Shown here piece after piece: positions 22,743-34,980 of a DNA stretch of 64,000 nt. Position 1 is the stretch's first letter. Every line of letters begins with the position of its first letter. The stretch is from Craterostigma plantagineum (lineage: Eukaryota; Streptophyta; Magnoliopsida; Lamiales; Linderniaceae), in the NCBI GenBank assembly GCA_027422505.1, contig JAPQWV010000018.1:13224001-13288000 (forward strand). The letters run 5' to 3'. Position numbers and translations under genes: made by a program. The notes under the pieces are model-generated. The model worked only from the letters and a program-made list of their open reading frames with translations. It was not told the origin of the DNA and did no database searches.

Positions 22743-25186
22743 TCACAGCTGAATATTCAACATGCCCAACATAGTCACAAGGTGTTGGAATCGTTTGACA
22801 TCCAACGGTTTTGTGAAAATGTCGGCCAGCTGATCTTCGGTTGTGACGTAGTACAATTCATTCGTCCCTTGTTCGACATGTTCTTTGATGAAGTGGTGAC
22901 GAATATCTATGTGTTTCGTTCGCGAGTGATGTACCGGATTACTCGACATCGCAATTGCACTCTTAGAGTCACAATAAATGGGAATTTTATCAACATGAAA
23001 ATTAAAATCTCGTAGTTGGGTTCTCATCCACAAAAGCTGTGAACAACAACTAGCGGTGGCGACATATTCTGCCTCCGTCGATGAAGTTGAGACACAGTTT
23101 TGTTTTCGCGACGACCAGCTCACGAGTTTACCGCCCAAGAAGTGTGCAGCTCCAGAGGTGCTTTTCCTATCCATCTTGCATCCTGCATAATCCAAGTCAG
23201 AGAATCCAACCAGTTTGAAGTCCGATCGAGTGGGGTACCACAAACCCAAATTGGGTGTTCATTTGAGACGATAATGGATCTATTGTGAGGTCGTGGTACG
23301 AGTTCCCAAACTTGTAATCGTTCAAACTGATTTATTTCCTCCTGCATTGCAATCAGCCAATCAGGATCGTTGAGAGCTTCAGCTACTCGTGATGGTTCGG
23401 CTTGACTGAGATAGCAAGCAAACAGACTTTCATTCATTGTAGCCGAACGCGTCGAAACACCGGATGTGGAATCCCCAATAATCTGATCGGTAGGATGAGA
23501 GCGAGCCCAAAGTGGTACATTGGTCTATGAGGAGCTGACCGCATTTGTATCGATTGGAGACTCATTAGATTGGGGTCCGGTGTCCGAAGAAGAGATCTCA
23601 ACCGTAGTAGATTGAGAAGGTTCAGCATCAGGATCAGCAATGTTCCCAGGGTTCGGTAAAATGTCGTCTTCATTGAGATTGAGATCATCCAAGTTTGGCG
23701 GGACAACATCATCGCTGATAGCTGGTGGTGTAGGTGGGGTGGGTGTAGCGGTAGTTTGAGTGGTGGCGACGGGAGTCTTGGGGACTGGATAGAAGTACTC
23801 GAAGAGTAGATCGAGATCCAGTTCACCAGAATTGCCCTCAGATGAGGAAGTTCCCGTCGTTGAAGGTTGACCTTTTGTCAACGACTGTAGAAGACCTGGT
23901 TCTGGACTGATATGAGCAGAAGCCATGAGGTCGCCTTCACTTTCGTCAAATGTGACATTTGTGCTCTCTATTACTGATCGTTTCTCCCTAAGATAGACTC
24001 TGTATGCCTTCGAGTTCAGCGAATATCCAACAAAGATTCCTTCAAGTGCTTTTGGATCAAGCTTCCCAAGATGTTGGCGATCATTGGCCACAAAACATCG
24101 GCAACCGAAGACCCTTAGATAAGATATATCTGGGATACGACGGTTATTCAGCATCTCGTATGGGGTGCGGTTGAATCTCTTGTGGATGGAAGCCCGGTTT
24201 TGCGTGTAACAGGCCGTTTGAATAGCTTCGCCCTGAGGAAGTCCGGATTGGATGAGGAGAGTCCTAGCTGCTTCAACTAGTGTCCTATTCTTACGCTCAA
24301 CGACACCATTCTGTTCTGGTGTCTTCACAACTGAGAACTGCTGGGTGATGCCCTGAGTAGCATAGAAATCACTGAGCTCTTGTTCTTAAACTCAGTTCCA
24401 TTGTCAGTTCTGATAATCCGAACCTTCCGTTGATGAAGAGTTTGGGACGTAACAACAAACTCGATGATTAAATCAGGAACTTCATCCTTTGTGCGAACGA
24501 GTTTCGTCCATGTATAGCGTGAGAAGTCGTCGACAATCACAAGAATATACCGTCTTCCTCTGAGTGTAGCCTTAGGCATTGGGCCACATAGATCCATGTG
24601 TAAGAGCTCAAGGATGAGCTTAGAGGACGGTGTTTCCTTAGAGATGTGTGATGATCGCTTCATCTTCCCCAATTCACAGGCAGAGCAGAGGTGTTCCTTA
24701 TGATATGACAGTTGGGGTAGACCGTTGACGAGTTTATTCTGACGCAGTTTGTTGATAGTCTTGAAATTGAGGTGTGAAAGACGCCGGTGCCATAAATCGT
24801 TCAACTTGGGTGCAGCACGGGAAAGAAGGCATATTGGTCGTAAGATTGAGTATGTAAAGGTAATACGTGCGCGTTCCAGAAAGAAGAGGTTGTCCTGAGG
24901 CATCTATAATGCTGCAGATGTTAGATTCGAAGAGAACCTTGTATCCTTTGTCGCAGAAACGACCAATGCTGAAGAGATTGTAGCTCAAACCCTCGACATA
25001 AGAGATGCCCTTAATCGTTAGTTTGTCATGGACGAGATCACCAGTTCTGAGAATTGGTGCCATTTGACTGTTTCCGAAGGAGACCCTTCCGAGATAGCGC
25101 TCGGAGAAGTTGCTCAACAGCTCCTTGTTCCCCGTCATGCGTGTGGAGCAACCCGAGTCTAGATACCACACATGACAGACCTGCAA
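22743..25186 (-). pseudogene. E3 pol: protease, integrase, RNase H; RT core deleted
   Basis: Protease WYLDSGCSTRM (about 25150) is followed by GAG-pre-integrase (LNDLWHRRLSHLNF), the zinc-binding CSACELGKM, and the integrase core with MDLCGPM, RTDNGTEF and NGVVERKNRTL. The linker reaches LPRPHNRSIIV-type RT leader sequence and then jumps, at about 23265, directly to TPNLGLWYPT in front of RNase H (YAGCKMDRKSTSG, STEAEYVATA, YCDSKSAIAM, LADIFTKPLD). YVDD and all RT catalytic blocks are absent. Frame changes occur near 24830 and 24387. RNase H itself is open to its stop at 22743. Confidence 0.92.
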
Positions 25187-25189
25187 TCA

Positions 25190-26540
25190 TCAGCAAACGT
25201 TGGGTCCCCGTTTACGGACGAGATCATCTTGTGATACAAGTAAAATTTTCATACGCTTAACGGGAAATGTGGGGTCTAAATCAGGTTGTGTTGGATCTAA
25301 TTTAGCTTTCCCTTTGTGATTTGTTTGAGGAGGTGGGATTATGGTTTTTCTAACCCATACTTGCCTAACTTGCGCTTGCATACGTTGTCTTATTCGTGAA
25401 TTGACGTGAAGGTTTTGGTTGTTGTTGTCGCCTTTTGGTTTTAGTCGTCTTCTGCATGCGAGCAGTAGGTGACTTTGTATTCAGCGTTGGAAGGCGTTTT
25501 CGCTTAACCGTGGGCGTAGATGAACTGGGAGAATGCAAGGGCGTCGTAGAGGAGGTTTGCCTTTTTGGTCGGGGTGTTGCGTGTTCGTGTGCCTCATATT
25601 CATGAAAGCGTGGAAGAATGAAGTCATTGCAGCAACACATAGACATTAGTTTGGCAAAGATAAGATAAGTTTTGGCAGCATAATTGTCTATGTCCTTAAG
25701 ATGTTGGGAATCAGTACATAGATTGGAAATACAAATATAGGATGGTCTTTTCTTCTTGTCATCGAAGAGCGGGTCCTCATTTACTTCAAATGAACTCCCT
25801 TCCAAAGACGTCGAACTCACATTCCCTGTATCCATAGGAATACGAGAGTTAGTGTTTGAACAAGTTTCAGCTTCAGGAGTCATCTTCGTCGTCCTCTTAC
25901 ATTTACATGTTTGAGAATCGGGTACTTGACTCGATGTAGAGGGATTGTTTGTACTGTGAAATTGTTCTAGTGTAGAGATTTTGCTAAGTAGTTCATCTCG
26001 CTCCTTTGCGAAGGTCTTCCGTCTAATTCTAGTGTTCGTTCTAGTTCTGCTATGAGTAGAAGTTTCTCTGGGATATAGGTGCGAGAGATCGCTTCTTGGA
26101 AAGCAATTTCCTGTTCTTTGGTTGGGAGTGGAGTTTCGACATCCTCCGAAAGTGAAGGTATCTTAGTCTTATCCCTAGCATTCATTTCTGTGTAGTCATA
26201 CGCGATTTCCGCACAATGAATGTTCTGTACCCTCTTTTCTTCCGAGATAACAATGGAGGATGATCTCACAAATGGCCTAAGTTGCGAGGGAGCACCATTT
26301 CTTGTTTGCAGGAACGCAGTGTTACACATGTTATACCTTTTAACTGTTAGTGGTGTTGATTTGCAATTGCTAGCCAGGCCGATTCCCCCCGGGCGTTGTA
26401 GAATTCTGTTTTAACTGGTTGGTTCAATAGGCATAAGATGCGTGAGTTTTCGTTTCTAAGGTGAAGTTGCTCTTCGAGTTCTTTCACCTTTCGGTACAGC
26501 CTAACTCTTTCCTTTGTGAGCAGTTCGTATTGGGATGCCG
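25190..26540 (-). pseudogene. E3 gag-pol linker / C-terminal Gag region
   Basis: Three open stretches (26329-25967, 25883-25365, 25381-25190) lie between the Gag knuckle ORF and the protease. They encode charged, Lys/Arg/Pro/Thr-rich sequence (PKRQTSSTTPLHSP, KTTKTKRRQQQPK), with a Leu/Glu segment (EKLLLIAELERTLELD) that could form a coiled coil. The position corresponds to the long post-knuckle Gag tail of E1. Stops and shifts separate the pieces. No enzyme motif. Confidence 0.6.
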
Positions 26541-28122
26541 TCAGAAGACGAGATGTTTCGCATGAACTGATGGCCAGTGTGGTTTCCTTACCATAGTCTC
26601 ACTTTGTTTATTCTTGCTTTGCAGACGTTTGACTAACGCTTCAGAGGCCATTAGACGTTCGTTTGCACAGGCGAGCTCTTCTACTTTTAAACTATGTAAG
26701 GCATAGTTGTTTTCAAATTTTAGCTTAAGTTCATCATAATCCCTAGCGTCTACGGTGGGTTTCTTAATGGTGTGCCGGTGATTAAACACATCATCGAGTT
26801 GCGAAATTCGTACCTCAGCCTCGGTGTTAGTAGGCGTCTTAGCGGCATTCTCACCGGTGTTGACCATCTCCTCATCCTCGTCATGTTCTACCAGCCTTGC
26901 CATGCAGCAATCTTCATCCTTAGGCTCCTCGTCTTCTGAAGTGTCGTTCACCCATTCAGCTTCTTCGGTGAGAAGAACTTTCCCACTTTCCATTTTGCGG
27001 GTCATTCTGGCCTTACGGTCGTAGTAGCCAGAGTCCTTTATGCGTGGGGCGTGGCATTCCTTGGCAAAGTGACCTGTCTTTCCACACCGAAAGCACTTCA
27101 CAGACCTTTGAGGTGCTGAGTCATCCTCTTTCTTTATCGGCTTAGATTCTTCCGTGGGAGTGGTTTTTTTGGTGCCGCTAAAGGTTCTTTGGCGATTGGA
27201 GGAGGGTGAGGATTTTTTCCCGATCTTTTTTGAGACCATCTTTGTGAGCATTGCCAGTTGTTTGCGTAGATCACGAACATCTTCATCAGATTCTGTATCA
27301 GCTTCGGATCCTGAAGAGGAGTCAGATATAGCAGCTGGTAGCTTCCCTTTGTTCTGTTTGGTCTTTGTGGCGGAAGATCGTTCATTGGTCTTGTTCGAGA
27401 GGAGGACCAGTGGGTCGACTCGAGTGTTGGTGGACTGAGGTTGCACGTAAGGAGCATAGGCAGACAGATTGTCATAGAGAGCATGGATGGAAGTGTTGGA
27501 GAGGTCCTTACTCTGAATCATCATCACGATAGCATTGCCCCAATGTGGTTTGAGGCTACCAAGGAAGCGGTTGTCGATATCGAATTTGTCCCTCGAGATC
27601 CTGGCTTTCTTGAGTTCATTGATGACCTTCAAGTATCGGAGGTATGTGTCACGCAGTTCCTCTCCTTCATAGGCCTGGAAGTGTTCATACTGCGAGAGAC
27701 ATGCTGATTTCCTCCCTTGAGCACTCTCAGTTGTTCCTGCCATAATTTCCACGAGTTCATCCCATATTTCCTTAGCAGTTGTGCAGCACTCAATGTGAGC
27801 GTAGACCTCGTTTCCCATGGCCTGGAAGAGATATCCTTTGGCAGTCTCATCGGCGTGTAGGCGAGCCTGTTCATCCTCATTGATGGGACCTCTTGGAGTG
27901 CGGCGTTCATCCATGGGAGGGTTTGCGTTTGGCTGTGCAGGGATGATCGTCCAGAACTGTGCTGGACCATTGAAGATGGAGTCCAGAAGGTATTGAGTGT
28001 GGTGCGCCTTTGTTCCTGATGAACGTGAGGAATCGGTTTGTCCATATGCTGTAGTTGCCTTGTCGCAGCATCGGAGGCCTGGTGTCGGAGCCCACTGTTG
28101 AGATGTCATTCGTGGTAGACAT
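26541..28122 (-). pseudogene. E3 gag with CCHC zinc knuckle, one frameshift
   Basis: The start is MSTTNDISTVGSDTRPPM at 28122. The reading frame moves near 28010 into a 522-codon open frame that ends at 26541. The capsid-like part includes YLLDSIFNGPAQFW, NEVYAHIECC and IWDELVEIMAG (UBN2-type copia Gag). A CCHC knuckle, CFRCGKTGHFAKEC, lies at about 27055-27096. The tail is Glu/Lys-rich and probably coiled. A single base change in frame is the only clear lesion, so the intact version existed recently. Confidence 0.92.
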
Positions 28123-29642
28123 GGTTGGTGCAGTCGAATCGTCCGTGGTTTTGATCTTGTATAGATAAGAGAGTTAGTAACGAACGAGATGAGAAATATG
28201 AGTTTAACGTGTAGAGTTTTGAGAAAAAAAATTGCTTAAAGAATTTCTTAGAACTAAGTGAGCGTGTGTGATGGTCGATAATGTATGAAGGGAAAATATA
28301 TCTTGAAATTAGGAGAAGTTCTAGAAATTTAAAAACGAGATTTGAGGCGAGAAAAAAATTTATGTCAAAAATGGTCTAGGGTGATAGGACTAAAGTGTAA
28401 GGATCAAATCTTAAATAAGTTTGAGAAAAATTTAACCCGAGAAAATTTTAACTCGAGAAAAAACAAAAAAACCTTAACACGTCAGGAAAAGAAAATTCGC
28501 AGTTTGAAGGGACATGATTATATGAAGAATTATCCGAGAAATTATGTGTTGAGAAATTTCGGTGTTTGTGAGTTTTAAAGAGATATTTTCGGAAGAAAAA
28601 TTCTCAGTTGAAAAGTTTCGGATTTTAAAATTTCGCATGTGAGAAAGATTCTTGATTTTGAATTTTTAACACCTACGCAAGAAATTTCGCATCGGGAGTT
28701 GAAGTGTGATTTTAGGAAGTTTTTCTCGGATTTGAAAGAATCGTGGTTTTGAAAAACTTTCTCGGATGGAATAAACTTTCTCGGCTGAAAATTTCTTGGA
28801 TTAAAAAGTCGTGGTTTTAAAAAAAAATTCGCGAATTTGCAAACTTTCTCGGTTTTGAAAAATTTCTCGGATAAAAATTTCAAAAAAGTTCTCGGCAGAA
28901 AAATTTCGCGGCTCAGAGAAATTCGCGGAATAAGCTTTCTCAGGTACAAAGTTTCTCGGATATATGAAGAGTAAGCAAATTTCGCAGATGAAGGTTTTCG
29001 AGTGAGCAAATTTCGCGTTTTTTAGAAAAATTCTCGGAATCAAATTTCGCAGATGTAAGGTTTCTCGAATTTTGAAAATAGGCAGTTGGGAAAAAATGCA
29101 GTGAAAGTGAAATTTTTCGCGGTTCTAGGTAAATTCTCGGAATCAAATTTCGCAGATGTGAAAATTTCGCGGACTTGAACGATTAAGCAAAAATTTTCGC
29201 GGTCAAGAACGAGCTTTCACTGTTCCATTGCTTTCATGCGTTTTGCCAGAAAATCGTCCAGTTCTTGCTCAAATCTCAACCAAAATCGCTCAAACTTGAT
29301 CCTAAACTTCAGAAATTCTTCCCTAAACACATGATCGACCGATTTGTGGGCTAAAAACAACAAAAAATAGATCAAATCGACCAAAAACAGAGAATGACCG
29401 AGATGTCCTTTTCTGAAGAGTTTTTGCTTCGAACTTGCTCAAAACTCGTTAAAACTGATCCAAAAGTGTTCTAAAAACATTTTAGGCATAGATCTGGGGG
29501 AAGGTTTTAAACACAAAAACGAGGCATTAAAACCCCAAAAACGAGTTCAAAATGCCTGAAAGTGATTTTTGCCCAAAACACCTTTGATCTTTCTCGGAAT
29601 CGAACGAAACTGGATTCAAATCAATGCAGATCGATCCACGTT
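28123..29642 (-). other. E3 leader with TTTCGC and TTTCTCGG motif array
   Basis: Between primer site and gag, about 28600-29210 on the plus strand carries over a dozen TTTCGC(A/G) and several TTTCTCGG words in one direction, matching the motif of the 20860-21840 spacer. No supported gene. Confidence 0.8.
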
Positions 29643-29655
29643 TGCTCTGATACCA
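29643..29655 (-). promoter_or_regulatory. primer binding site of E3 (tRNA-iMet)
   Basis: The minus strand reads TGGTATCAGAGCA, two bases from the LTR. Confidence 0.95.
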
Positions 29656-29657
29656 CT

Positions 29658-29955
29658 TGTTGGTCCCGATTGCACCAAACAAGGAATCAAAGAGGCTTTA
29701 ATGGAATGAAAAGGGAGAGGATCTCACCTTCAAGTGTGTGTATTGTGTGAAAAATAGGATAAGCCTTTTGATCTTTGATTACCTTTCGAATTGTGTTGGT
29801 AAAACCTTATATACCACATTAACCCTAGGTATATTAAGGCCCAAACACTAAAAATTTAAATAATTACATTCTAGTCCAAAGCCCAAGCTACAAAGATAAT
29901 TACAATATTAAACCCAAGACATAAACTATTGACACAATCACTAAATATCCTAACA
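29658..29955 (-). mobile_element. 5' LTR of E3
   Basis: 298 bp, identical by eye to 16622-16919. Followed by the target duplication GTGTT at 29956-29960, after which E2 coding sequence resumes. Confidence 0.97.
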
Positions 29956-29960
29956 GTGTT

Positions 29961-32357
29961 GACCTACGTAAAGGTTGTTCCTCTGGCTGAACCTCCTCCA
30001 CAATAATTTGTGGTTGTTCAACTTCGACTGATGTCGAATCAGCTTGAGGCAATACTTGAGCCTCTTCCGCAACTTGTTGTGAAATTGGCTCTTCTTGCCT
30101 CGTGCTGGTGGAGACTATCATGGGTTGGGACACATGATAACCCATAACCATATCATCTTGTAGTGTCCCTTGAACTTCTTCAAGTCTAACGCTACTATCG
30201 TTGCCTTTTCGTGTGAGAAACTCTTTCTCCAAGAAAACGCCATGCCGGGCAACAAACACTTTGTTAAATAATATCCTTTGGTTTCTTTAGGATATCCTAC
30301 GAAGAAGCATTTATCAGATCTAGGGCCAAGTTTATCAACCATCAACCTTTTGACGTAAACTTCGCAACCCCAAATTTTCAGAAAGGTCACATTTGGTACC
30401 TTACCAAACCACATCTCATATGGTGTCTTTTCTACAGACTTAGAGGGAACTCGGTTTTCAGTGTGAATGCAGCAGTTTCAAGCGCATAGCCCCAAAAGGA
30501 AAGAGAAAGTTCAGTCTGACTCATCATAGATCGAACCATGTCCAACAAGGTTCTGTTCCGCCTTTCAGAAACACCATTCCATTGTGGCGTTCCAGGAGGA
30601 GTCAACTGTGAAACGATTCCACATTCTTTAAGATAAGCACCAAACTCTATGCTCAAATATTCACCTCCACGGTCTGACCGAAGGTTTTTATTTTCTTGTT
30701 GAGCAGGTTCTCTACTTCATTCTTGAATTCTTTGAACTTTTCAAATGATTCAGATTTGTGTCTCATCAAGTAGACATAACCGTATCTACTGAAATCATCA
30801 GTAAATGTAATGAAGTATTGATAAACTCCCCGAGCATTAGTCGTCATCGGACCACACACATCACTATGTATTAGTCCTAGTAGGTCATTTACCCTTACGC
30901 CTCTTTTGGTGAAAGGCGTTTTAATCATCTTTCCGAGCAAACACGATTCGCATGTCTCAATTGATACTAAATCAAATTTGACCAAGAAGTCCCACTTCTT
31001 GTAATTTCTTAATGCGTCTCTCATTTATATGACCCAGGCTACAATGCCACATAAGAGTCATACTCTCATGAGAAATCTTGGATCTTTTGTTATTGATATT
31101 TAAAACTTCTTTTTCCATCTCAAGTAAATATAGACCATTCTTCTCATAAGAACATCCATAAAATAAATTATTTTTATAAAATGAAAAGCAACCATTCTTA
31201 ATGGTAAAATAGTAATCATCCATGTCTAAACATGAAATAGAAATAATATTTCTTGAGATAGATGGAACATAATGAACATTTTTCAGTTCTAAAATAAGTC
31301 CACTCGGCAAAGAGACATCTATGCATCCAATAGCAACAACTGCAACACTTGCACCATTCCCGACACGTAGTTGTACTTCGCCTTTTCTTAGCATCTTCTT
31401 ATTCTTTAGTGCCTCCATATTCGAAAAAATATGAGCGCACGATCTGGTATCAAATACCCATTCAGAATCAGAAGTAGCAATATTAACTTTAATAACAAAT
31501 ATACCTGAAACGGTTGGAACCTTTCCATTTTTCAAGTCATCAAGATACTTGGGACAATTTCTCTTCCAGTGCTCAATGCCTTTACAGTAAAAGCACTCAG
31601 CAGCAGCAGCAACCTTGACCTTGGGAGCGCTCGAAGCGACAACCTTAGCCTTATTTTTACCAACATTTGGCTTGCCTTTTATTTGGCGCTTGAATTTGTC
31701 TTTCTTAATCTTTTTCCCACCTGCATGAATTGCGAGCACATGAGGAACTCCTTTCTTCATGTCAAGTTCAGCAGTTTTCAGCATCCCATGGATCTCATCC
31801 AAGCTCTTGTCCATTCCATGCATATGATAGTTCATGATGAACGATGAATAGCTGGGAGGAAGAGAGTTGAAAATAATATCTGTGGACAACTCTTTGCCCA
31901 CAGGAGCTTCAAGTTTTTCCAACTGCTGCACATAACTCAACATCTTGAGCATGTGATCACCAACAGAGTTACCCTCAGACATCTTACATGCCAGCAGAGC
32001 TCTAGTCACATTATACCTCTCAGCACGTGCATGCTCTTGAAACAGTTTCTTGAGCTGGTCCATGATATCGTACGAAGTGCTCAACTCGAATCGCTTCTGC
32101 AATTCGGGTGCTATCGTCGCCACAATCAGACATTGTACATCGATCTCATCGGAACAATGTCGGTCGTACTCATCGACTTCTTCAACACTTGAATTAGCAT
32201 CAGGATCTTTGGGAATGAGCGTATTAATTACATATTCCTTGCGCTCTTGCCTAAGAATGATTCTTAGGTTACGGTACCAATCAATAAAATTGGTCCCATT
32301 AGAGCTCAATTTGTCCTTGTCCAAATGCGAACGCAACGACAATGCTTGTGCTGCCAT
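29961..32357 (-). pseudogene. E2 gag, protease and integrase part
   Basis: From 32357 leftwards: Gag with FIDWYRNLRIILRQERKEYV, LKKLFQEHARAERYN-type motifs and a knuckle CFYCKGIEHWKRNC (about 31555-31600). The protease site reads WVFDTRSCAHIF, where the catalytic DTG has become DTR. GAG-pre-integrase (MWHCSLGHINERR) follows. A shift near 31000 gives the integrase with CESCLLGKM, HSDVCGPM, RSDRGGEY and NGVSERRNRTL, with another shift near 30655. The linker is cut at 29960 by E3 and resumes as RT at 16616. The first frame is open for 461 codons; the later shifts make it non-functional. Confidence 0.92.
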
Positions 32358-33364
32358 TATCTACGTCGCAGAGGAAAAAGGTTTCAGTTATTTTTACGTA
32401 AATGTTTTATTCACAAAATAAAACTCCCACTACATGCCCCGCAGTAGTAGGTCCAAGATCCATATTTTCACTAAGAATAAGCCAGCGGCGGCATGAAACT
32501 TTATCTTAGTTATTTTAGGTAAGCAACACCTTGCTAATCAAATCATATTTGACTCTTGGTTTTGTTAACATCGTATATTAACAAAACTTCTCCCCAAGAC
32601 CCAAAACGGTTTTGGTCTCTTGATAAGTTAACTCATTCTATTTGATACGCAAAGTTCGGACATACCCCACGATTCTTAAAGATTGAACACGGTGCCTACT
32701 GAGTAGGTCCCACCAATATTCGTTCTAAATTCGACGCGTAGAATAGCAAGGGAGTAGACCTAATTTTTAAAGGGACTATATTCGTTTAACAAATATTTAA
32801 ATCATTTCCTGATTTAAAATAAAAAAATTAAAGATGCAAATTATCTAATAATCTTGCATACTATATTTGCGATAATAAAATCTCAATGTTCGGTCAATCA
32901 TATTAACCAAGCGAAATCACATATATGCAACTACTCATTTGATGGATATCCAATACGATGCAAACGATAAGCATGTGATATTCAATCATCATCAAGACAG
33001 ATAAATTCCTATAGGAAACATTAGAGACACTCACAGTATATACACGTTGGCCATGTGATTGCAATTATATACATGTACATATATACTTACACATTTCTGA
33101 ATCGAAAACATCACATAGTATCGGCTATCATCATGATATTAATTAAAATACTTAAATAAAACATGCTTGTTACAAAGCAATCATGACAGAACACCAACGA
33201 AAGCCAAATAATTATCCCATCACATGAATACTTATCAAGCAACCTTTCTGTAGCTAACCTAAGGCACATGGAAATATGCACGTAAATATGCCGTACGCAT
33301 AGTATCATATCAAAACGTACAAGAAAACAAGCTTCTCACATAATCAGTTAAGATATCGCATGAC
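32358..33364 (-). other. E2 leader, no gene
   Basis: About 1 kb between primer site and gag. No motif array like those of E1, E3 and E4, and no convincing reading frame. Confidence 0.6.
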
Positions 33365-33377
33365 GGCTCTGATACCA
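33365..33377 (-). promoter_or_regulatory. primer binding site of E2 (tRNA-iMet)
   Basis: The minus strand reads TGGTATCAGAGCC, one base from the LTR end at 33379. Confidence 0.93.
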
Positions 33378-33378
33378 C

Positions 33379-34975
33379 TGTTAGGAATCGGTGCATAGAA
33401 TCATGTATTACACGCAGCGGAAAAATTAAAGTTTTATATCAACATATCATCCGATTCCCACAGGATCCATGCGAATTAAAACCTAACTAGTTTATAGGGA
33501 TATACCTGTTCTTTCTTCGAGATGAGCGATGTTTGATAATACCAAACGTATGGTATCTCTACCGATATCCGCCAAGAACTCGATCAAATAATCATCCTTT
33601 CTCCGGCTAGAAAATACTCGAATGCTGTATCTTGATTCACTAATACCCAAGAGCTCGTAATTACTAAAGAAAAGAGACGATTTTGTAGGGTCTCGGCTCC
33701 CAATTTTATACACCTATCAACCCATAGGATAAGATCTTCTAATATCTTTATTATATTAGTAAAGATCATAACATTATTATATTCCATAGTTAGTGCAATC
33801 AACTCTCATTATTATAGCAACATAACGTGGGAACAAATCCCATTTAATAATGATAATTTCCTTGCATGTTCTATTGAGTGATTTTAGATGCCGATCTCCT
33901 ACCACTCAATCCTTTCCATCTATAAATTAATATTCAAATATATATCAAATATATATTTAACATAAATTCATCATATATTATACGAGTCTCATTTATTTTG
34001 TATCATATGAAAATCAAATAAATTATCTTATAATTAATTTGTCATCATATTTACATCTCCATGTAACATACAAAATTTAATCTCTTTGATCTTTTTCTTT
34101 TCGGTGTGACCCAGTAGGATCCCTGTCACGTGGCAATAGAATTAGATCCAATTCTAATTCTATAAATCATAAGCGGTATCTAGCAAATACGTTAAGACTA
34201 CCCAAGTGACACAGATAATAAGTATATGAAATACGAATCATCATCCTTAAGTAGTAACTGCCCGTGTCAATTCCTTGTCGCATAATATCCTAAATAAGTT
34301 CAAGATAGGAATGTGTCATCCTTGCAACTTATTTATTTCTTGATTCCAAAAGTTTATTGTAAATATGATTACTCTTAATCACATTGCACGCATTACGATA
34401 TCACCTTTATCAAGGGGCCCATGGATATTATCACTCATGAAATGAGGGACAAAATATTCTTGATGAACGTAATCCACTGCACTAGTCACGCTTGTCGTAA
34501 CACCACCCGTATGGTTACCTTTTACGGCTAACGTTGAGCGATACTAACAGACACGCATTTCCAGTGTTGAAAAATGAACATCTCATATTACAGAATTCAA
34601 GACACGTATGAAACATTAATAACACAAACACTATCCATGGTATGTTTCATTTCGGGTCTATCCGATATCATAATCTCCATTATATATCTGTGTGATTAAA
34701 TTGATAACTTTTTATCAAACAGTTTGTAGAATTTAACTATCATTTAATCCACACATTAATCTTAAACATGATAATTAGTGTTCCGTGCTAAATATCAAGA
34801 TTAAGGATAATTTATAGTAAATAATATTTAACTCATTACGGAATTCTACAATCTAAGTCATCGACTTAAACAACCCATAAATAATTACAAGGAACAAAAT
34901 GATGTAAATCATTCATTTCGTGAAAATAAAAAGCGCAACAATATAAATATTGGCTTCTTGATCATAATACTAACA
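33379..34975 (-). mobile_element. 5' LTR of E2
   Basis: 1597 bp, TGTTAGGAATCGG...ATACTAACA on the plus strand, aligning with 13300-14899 throughout. Differences concentrate in the first 350 bases. ATTAG follows at 34976-34980. Confidence 0.96.
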
Positions 34976-34980
34976 ATTAG

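Larger units (their letters stand above)
16622..29955 (-). mobile_element. E3: young SIRE-like copia element lacking most of RT, with ORF3
   Basis: Both LTRs are 298 bp and I found no difference between them. The duplication GTGTT lies at 16617-16621 and 29956-29960. A primer site (29643-29655) and PPT (16920-16931) are intact. Gene order on the minus strand is gag, protease, integrase, RNase H, ORF3. About 0.9 kb of RT is missing compared with E1, and gag, pol and ORF3 each carry one or two frameshifts or a stop. It therefore looks recently inserted yet defective, so it was probably copied by enzymes of a related element. Total length 13.3 kb. Confidence 0.96.
13300..34975 (-). mobile_element. 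E2: Ty1/copia element inserted in E1, hosting nested E3
   Basis: Two direct LTRs of about 1.6 kb, a tRNA-iMet primer site next to the right LTR and a PPT next to the left one show minus-strand orientation. ATTAG flanks it at 13295-13299 and 34976-34980. Without E3 it is about 8.3 kb with the usual gag-PR-IN-RT-RH order. There is no ORF3. LTRs differ by a few percent by eye. E3 split it in the region between integrase and RT. Confidence 0.96.

Noticed and set aside
32358..33364. Motif array in the E2 leader like those of E1 and E3
   Set aside because: No CG-containing word recurs there beyond what I would expect by chance.
13300..34975. Reading E1 gag and E1 pol as two separate elements
   Set aside because: The ATTAG duplication and the inverted orientation of E2 show the two halves belong to one interrupted element.
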